Shown piece by piece: positions 5,256-8,611 of a DNA stretch of 8,611 nt. A model generated the notes under the pieces. That model was given only the letters and a program-made list of their open reading frames with translations. It was not told the DNA's origin and did not search any database. The position numbers were made by a program, and so were the translations under genes. Where the stretch lies: positions 1 through 8,611 of the forward strand of contig CAZVWV010000149.1 of the NCBI GenBank assembly GCA_964631745.1. Direction: 5' to 3'. Positions within the stretch are counted from its first letter, which is position 1. The number at the start of each line of letters is the position of its first letter. The stretch is from CAZVWV01 sp964631745. Its GTDB lineage: Bacteria > Bdellovibrionota_C > UBA2361 > JBGSMV01.

Positions 5256-5513
5256 CTAGCTTACTTGACGCGACAGCTCAGCAGCGAGTTCGGCTAGTGT
5301 GGAAGTAGACTCCAAAGATGGCCAAACCTCATCGAGGAAGTAGCAGCCAAGGCTAGTCCGCAGCTCAATCTGCACGTCGTTCCACTCATCCGTACCAAAG
5401 CCCAGTCGGGCAGTAACTTCAGCCACCGATTCCGTCTCCTCAATCGCCTCAGGCCGACCTGTCACCACTCGCATCGCCGCTACCAGCTCCTTAAACATCT
5501 GGTCTTGATTCAT
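5256..5513 (-). CDS. Small acidic protein, weakly acyl-carrier-like, 85 aa
   Basis: The 85-residue product is acidic and helical. Its layout recalls acyl carrier proteins: a first helix (FKELVAAMRVV), then SVAEVTARLGFGTDEWNDVQIEL, then a final helix TLAELAAELSRQ. In an acyl carrier protein the LGF would be followed by D-S-L with the phosphopantetheine Ser; here it is G40-T41-D42, so a prosthetic group is unlikely. The resemblance may be fold-level or accidental. The start is set by two tandem GGAGG sites (5519-5523 and 5523-5527), the nearer 5 nt from the ATG at 5513; an upstream in-frame ATG at 5537 would place these sites inside the gene. A candidate promoter lies at 5667-5694, and a 51-nt hairpin (5539-5589) sits in the leader. 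It is divergent from the RNB gene. Confidence 0.7.
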   Translation of the reverse strand: MNQDQMFKELVAAMRVVTGRPEAIEETESVAEVTARLGFGTDEWNDVQIELRTSLGCYFLDEVWPSLESTSTLAELAAELSRQVS

Positions 5514-5538
5514 GCGATCCTCCCTCCTCGTCTGCACT

Positions 5539-5589
5539 CTTTCCCCATCTGCGAAAAGGTCTCCTTGACCTCTTCGTTGATGGGGAAAG
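5539..5589. promoter_or_regulatory. Long hairpin in the leader of the 85-aa gene
   Basis: CTTTCCCCATC (5539-5549) and GATGGGGAAAG (5579-5589) are perfect 11-bp complements. Inside, cgaa/ttcg and AGGTC (5558-5562)/GACCT (5567-5571) continue the pairing to a 4-nt loop. It lies about 12 nt upstream of the tandem ribosome sites and could modulate translation or attenuate transcription. It lacks GTTRRRY cores, so it is not an attC. Confidence 0.55.
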
Positions 5590-5666
5590 TAGGCTATATG
5601 GAGTTATCTGCATTTACCCATGCACCAAACCACCTTAAACCAATTTCGCCCCGCGAATCCTTCCTG

Positions 5667-5694
5667 AATATATATAGATTTTCGAACTAATCAA
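5667..5694 (-). promoter_or_regulatory. Candidate promoter of the 85-aa gene
   Basis: On the minus strand TTGATT (5689-5694, 4/6) and TATATT (5667-5672, 5/6) are 16 bp apart. This would give a leader of about 145 nt that contains the long hairpin at 5539-5589. Confidence 0.35.
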
Positions 5695-5955
5695 ATTTTC
5701 GATCTCTTAAAGATCCTTGGCAACATCCAGGATCTATAGGAGGAAGAATTTCGTATAGGAGTTGGTAGTGCAGCTACTGCACGAAAATGCGCGACCTGTG
5801 TGTTTCTTCAAAAGTCGTAAGGTGATCAGCGATCCTTTATGCGCATGCCCCGTTGACTTACCTTTAGCCAAATAAGAGACTCTTTTGCTAAGGATAAGGG
5901 CCGCTTTGACTTAGTTGTATCTGGGATACGGTATATGGCAGTTGTTCGCCAAATC

Positions 5956-5985
5956 TTCACTAACCTACATTCTATCAATTCTAAT
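5956..5985 (+). promoter_or_regulatory. Weak candidate promoter of the RNB gene
   Basis: TTCACT (5956-5961, 4/6) and TCTAAT (5980-5985, 5/6) are 18 bp apart, predicting a start near 5992 and a leader of about 50 nt. No better pair was found in the 450 bp upstream. Confidence 0.22.
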
Positions 5986-6043
5986 AAATCTACTGAGAGT
6001 ATTCTAAGTCACGCTTGCCCGCGACTTCTCATTCTTAGGAAGT

Positions 6044-8230
6044 ATGGCACAGTTTTTTGATGAAATAATTAAAGGAGGCGTTTTTAAAAGTAGCCAAGAA
6101 GCGCCGGAAGAGGGGCCGACCACGCCCAATTCACCAGAGCTACTTACCGACCTGGCACGCCCCAAGTGGCTGCCGTATAAGTATGCACCGGCCGAGCTCG
6201 AGTCTAGAATCAGCGTTCAGGGGTTCGCAATCGACGCTGAACATTCGCCCGATCGCGACGACCTTATAGGTATTCGAAAGGATGGGGATTCATGGTTGGT
6301 GGACATCACCATCTCAGATGTGGATTCTATCGTTGCTAAAGGTTCAGGTATTGACACGACGGCACGTGTGCGGCGTGTCTCGCGTTATCACGATACTAAA
6401 GTACGGCACATGCTTCCAGAGCGGCTGGCGGTTGATATGCTAAGCATGCACGCGGATGAGGTTAGACCTGGCGTAACGATCTCCATTCCCTTTTCGTCTA
6501 CACTCGAGCCAGGCCAGCCGGAGTTCGCTCTCAGCGCCGCGACTACGTCACTGAGAATGACATACGAACAGGCGGGACAATCCATTTGTTCCGGAACCGG
6601 AGAAACCTGTCTACAGCTTCGCCAGTTGCACGAAATTGCCCAGCGCTTAAATTTGGCCCGTAAATCAAGAGGCGCATCTGTAGGATACGACCAACGAACC
6701 GGACTGGTAACGACCGAAAGCGGGAAAATCGTTCATCTTAGCAGTGAAAAATCTGCGGCTTATCTTCTAATATCAGAGCTAATGATCTTAATGAATCATT
6801 ATGTTGCTAAGACTCTATGGCAAGCCGGCCTTCCGGCCCTTTATCGAAATTATCAGCCGTCGAGTTCGGAAGTTGGAATGCGCCGGGAGATCGATGCTCT
6901 CACTCTATCCCGGCGGTCATTTAATCGGGCATTTCATTCAGAACTTGTTTCCCTATGGGCCCAACTCAAGGGCGCGTCTTACGGAACTGTAAATGAAGGG
7001 CATTTTTCCCTGGGATTAGAACATTACTGTCATGCCACATCCCCTGTACGGCGTTACACCGATTTAGTGAATCAGCGTATACTCAAAGCTTGGTTAAGCG
7101 GGACTCCATCCCCTTATTCAAGGCAGGAATTAGATCTGATTGCCCATGAGAATCGGAGGATGAAAATGCCGAGGCTAACAGAGCAAGAGACTCTGATTGA
7201 GCTTGAGAGAATCCAGGCGGAACTTACTAGATTATCAGCTCATGACGCCGCGCTTTGCGATCAATCTCCTCCCCAAGCGAAGCAAGCGATCAAGGCCAAC
7301 AGATCCAAACCGAAGCAGGGCATTCCGTCCGGCAAAAATAGCAGATTCCGAGCGAAGATTTTAGCAGGGCTTCCTCCCATCAATCCGTCAAATCTTGCCG
7401 AATTGGGGGTGCCTGAGGAATGTTTGACGTCGCTCTCGGTCGAAGAAATCATAAAAGTGGAGCTAGTCAAAGGAATCAGCTCGATGAGATTTAATGACTC
7501 GGCGCTCGCGTCACTTTTATTTGAGACGCCGGCTGAATCTCTGCAGTGGAGAGAGTTTAGGGCAGCCATATGTTATAAATTGGAGGTTAATACGGAGCGG
7601 AGCTTTGGAATTCTCGCCGTGGCCGCTCATTTGAAAGAGGCCGGGCGCTTAAAAAATGGTGCCAGGATATTGAAAGATTGGAGCAATAAACGCTTTTTGT
7701 GGTCCCAGCTAAAGTCGCCCGAGAGGCTTCGTTTAATTTGTCGAATGGTAGGAGATCACCCTTTTTTGAATAGTTTCCCCTTGGAAGGGAATGAGTTGGA
7801 GTTAGGGCAAGCGGCTGAAATTTCTGCGAAGCGGGCCGCTAAGAGAACCTACAAGGAGGTATCAGAAGAGGAAGCGCTATCCCGTGCTTCATCGGAGGAC
7901 CCGCCATTGGATACGGTTTCCTGGTTTGCGAAGAGCACAATCTGCTTCAATTATGACTACCTAACATTACTCAGAATAGGCGAGTCGCTAGGGTTTTGGG
8001 GGCGGCTTTGTTTCACGTCGGAACGGTATCCCAATTGGAAAGGCCGTATATATAAGTCTTTGGTTAGCATCGAAATTGGTGCAGATTATGAAGAGACTTT
8101 TGGCTATGGTCGAAACCACGAGGAAGCCAATAAGTTGGCCGCCTTGCGTTTGCTGATGCGCTTGGACGAGGAGAGGCAGTCCGGTTTGATCTCCAAGCTC
8201 TGTAGTGCGGAGGTTGCTCTGAAGACTTGA
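6044..8230 (+). CDS. RNase II/R-family (RNB) exoribonuclease with C-terminal dsRBD-like domain
   Basis: Residues about 52-390 form an RNB domain, the 3'-to-5' exoribonuclease core of RNase II and RNase R. AIDAEHSPDRDDLIGI carries Asp64, Asp70, Asp72 and Asp73, with the same spacing as E. coli RNase II D201/D207/D209/D210. MLPERLAVDMLSMHADEVRP and HATSPVRRYTDLVNQRIL (about 330-347) are also family hallmarks. Only about 50 residues precede the core, so the N-terminal cold-shock/OB domains are missing, and no C-terminal S1 domain is seen. Residues about 636-708 (DYLTLLRIGESLGF..., ending GYGRNHEEANKLAALRLLMRL) resemble a double-stranded-RNA-binding domain. Residues 405-630 are basic at first, then of unknown fold. 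AGGAAG ends only 1 nt before the ATG; no other in-frame start follows the stop at 6005. Degradation of structured or double-stranded RNA, perhaps in defence, is inferred. Confidence 0.88.
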   Translation: MAQFFDEIIKGGVFKSSQEAPEEGPTTPNSPELLTDLARPKWLPYKYAPAELESRISVQGFAIDAEHSPDRDDLIGIRKDGDSWLVDITISDVDSIVAKGSGIDTTARVRRVSRYHDTKVRHMLPERLAVDMLSMHADEVRPGVTISIPFSSTLEPGQPEFALSAATTSLRMTYEQAGQSICSGTGETCLQLRQLHEIAQRLNLARKSRGASVGYDQRTGLVTTESGKIVHLSSEKSAAYLLISELMILMNHYVAKTLWQAGLPALYRNYQPSSSEVGMRREIDALTLSRRSFNRAFHSELVSLWAQLKGASYGTVNEGHFSLGLEHYCHATSPVRRYTDLVNQRILKAWLSGTPSPYSRQELDLIAHENRRMKMPRLTEQETLIELERIQAELTRLSAHDAALCDQSPPQAKQAIKANRSKPKQGIPSGKNSRFRAKILAGLPPINPSNLAELGVPEECLTSLSVEEIIKVELVKGISSMRFNDSALASLLFETPAESLQWREFRAAICYKLEVNTERSFGILAVAAHLKEAGRLKNGARILKDWSNKRFLWSQLKSPERLRLICRMVGDHPFLNSFPLEGNELELGQAAEISAKRAAKRTYKEVSEEEALSRASSEDPPLDTVSWFAKSTICFNYDYLTLLRIGESLGFWGRLCFTSERYPNWKGRIYKSLVSIEIGADYEETFGYGRNHEEANKLAALRLLMRLDEERQSGLISKLCSAEVALKT

Positions 8231-8242
8231 AGCAAAGGCCGC

Positions 8243-8436
8243 TTGCAGCTTGATAGCGCAGAATTTCTATTTGTCTATGTTATTCAATTGTCTCAGAGGG
8301 GTGTCGTAAGATTTTATAGCTGCTCAAGAGCCCTGGGCGAAATGCAAGTGCGGCGGTAGACCTCGAAAGATTATGGAGCGCCGACGACCCCGTCGGCCGG
8401 TGCCACGCGCTGGCACTCATTCTTAGGCCGACAGGC
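8243..8436. repeat. 194-bp direct repeat, right copy
   Basis: The counterpart of 1244-1436 in the same orientation, about 86% identical with one inserted base in a hairpin loop. It starts 13 bp after the RNB stop codon. Hairpins are 8380-8386/8391-8397 (gccgacg/cgtcggc) and 8400-8405/8411-8416. The two copies bracket the cassette array and the RNB locus, about 7.0 kb apart, so recombination between them would remove the whole block. Confidence 0.85.
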
Positions 8437-8572
8437 AGCACCAGACGCGAACAGGTGGTGGCTCGCGGGGCAGTTCTCTTCGTCTTCTATTAAGTTGTCT
8501 GCCATGCATACAAATCTATGGCGGTATAAAGTTTATTGTCACTTGTGCCAAACACTTAGGTATTGCAACAAA

Positions 8573-8602
8573 TACGGCGGATTCAACAACTTAACGCAAC
8601 AC
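8573..8602 (-). repeat. Right terminal inverted repeat
   Basis: The reverse complement of this stretch matches 27-56 at 26 of 30 positions, with the outer 15 bases (8588-8602) perfect. It ends ...CGCAACA(C), a CA terminus matching the TG of the left end. Confidence 0.7.
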
Positions 8603-8611
8603 TTAGAATAC

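Larger units (their letters stand above)
5590..6043. other. Structured intergenic region between divergent genes
   Basis: No convincing gene is seen. Hairpins include 5711-5735 (AGATCC-TGG pairing with CCA-GGATCT, one bulged T), 5768-5782 (gtgcag-cta-ctgcac) and 5861-5893 (cctt-agc with gctaagg, enclosing aagag-a-ctctt). AGGAGG (5738-5743) and AGGAG (5758-5762) precede a 35-codon frame starting GTG 5768 that I consider unproven. A structured regulatory leader for the RNB gene is possible. Confidence 0.4.
28..8601. mobile_element. Putative non-autonomous element bounded by inverted repeats
   Basis: Nearly the whole window lies between imperfect 30-bp inverted repeats that read TGTTGCG... inward from both ends. 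TG...CA termini are known for elements moved by DDE transposases such as the Tn7/Tn402 groups, and this is the only support for that class. No transposase, resolvase or integrase gene is visible inside, so movement would need help in trans. The 5 bases flanking each end (aacgg on the left, cttag on the right) do not match, so no target-site duplication is seen. The match stops abruptly at the outer edge and continues inward, which favours one element over two outside IS copies. It remains possible that the repeats are recombination or host sites unrelated to transposition. Confidence 0.4.
8231..8611. other. Gene-free right flank
   Basis: After the RNB stop there is no credible gene. The stretch holds the right direct repeat (8243-8436), a 135-bp AT-leaning spacer, and the right inverted repeat. 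The 9-mer aacacttag occurs at 8551-8559 and again at 8598-8606, the latter overlapping the terminus. The motif ttaagttgt (8490-8498) echoes the inverted-repeat core and could be a subterminal site. Confidence 0.5.

Noticed and set aside
5539..5589. Long hairpin as an attC site
   Set aside because: It lacks the GTTRRRY/RYYYAAC-type cores and the unpaired-base asymmetry of the other sites.
5768..5875. 35-codon frame starting GTG after AGGAG
   Set aside because: The ribosome-site-like motif is well placed, but the frame is short, overlaps two hairpins and has no recognisable product. Not enough to call a gene.
1..8611. CRISPR array, tRNA or rRNA genes
   Set aside because: No regularly spaced short repeats and no tRNA- or rRNA-like segments were found on either strand.

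Overview
The window reads as accessory DNA from a proteobacterium, probably a gammaproteobacterium. The clues are a cassette array with ~97-bp attC sites, a BrnT/BrnA toxin-antitoxin pair and an RNase II/R-type enzyme. No marker gene fixes the taxon. No tRNA, rRNA, CRISPR array, transposase or integrase is visible.

Left part (1-1436): a near-terminal inverted-repeat end (27-56), an unrecognised 244-aa gene (209-943), a truncated AAA_14/DUF4143-type ATPase on the minus strand (958-1221), and the left copy of a 193-bp direct repeat (1244-1436).

Middle part (1437-4894): a gene-cassette array lacking an integrase (the CALIN type). It contains three full attC sites, one divergent site and one severed half-site. 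Every site whose arms can be compared is oriented on the minus strand and carries an extra unpaired A in its 5' arm. In array order, right to left, the cassettes encode: A, a 238-aa protein with a C-terminal hydrophobic module; B, an unknown 215-aa protein; C, BrnT/BrnA reading against the array with its own promoter and operator-like palindrome; D, a coiled-coil/zinc-ribbon protein; E, a protein with two C-terminal membrane helices. A good sigma70 promoter (4920-4948) lies just upstream of the first recombination core (4888-4894) and points into the array, as an integron Pc promoter would. Three cassette stop codons lie inside or against attC cores, as expected for true cassettes.

Right part (4895-8611): a 360-bp gap with hairpins, then an 85-aa acidic protein with weak acyl-carrier-like features (minus, 5256-5513). 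It is divergent, across a structured 530-bp gap, from a 728-aa RNB-family exoribonuclease (6044-8230). That enzyme keeps all four catalytic aspartates, lacks the usual OB/S1 domains, and ends in what looks like a double-stranded-RNA-binding domain. The right copy of the direct repeat follows (8243-8436), then the right inverted-repeat end (8573-8602).

The most unusual points are: (1) the whole region is bounded by 30-bp inverted repeats (26/30 identical, TG...CA) with no transposase inside; (2) the RNB-dsRBD architecture; (3) a 193-bp direct repeat about 7 kb apart whose hairpin shows a compensatory base-pair change, and whose left copy abuts a severed attC; (4) cassettes whose products look like defence or stress accessory proteins. 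Most functional statements about the cassette proteins are inference.
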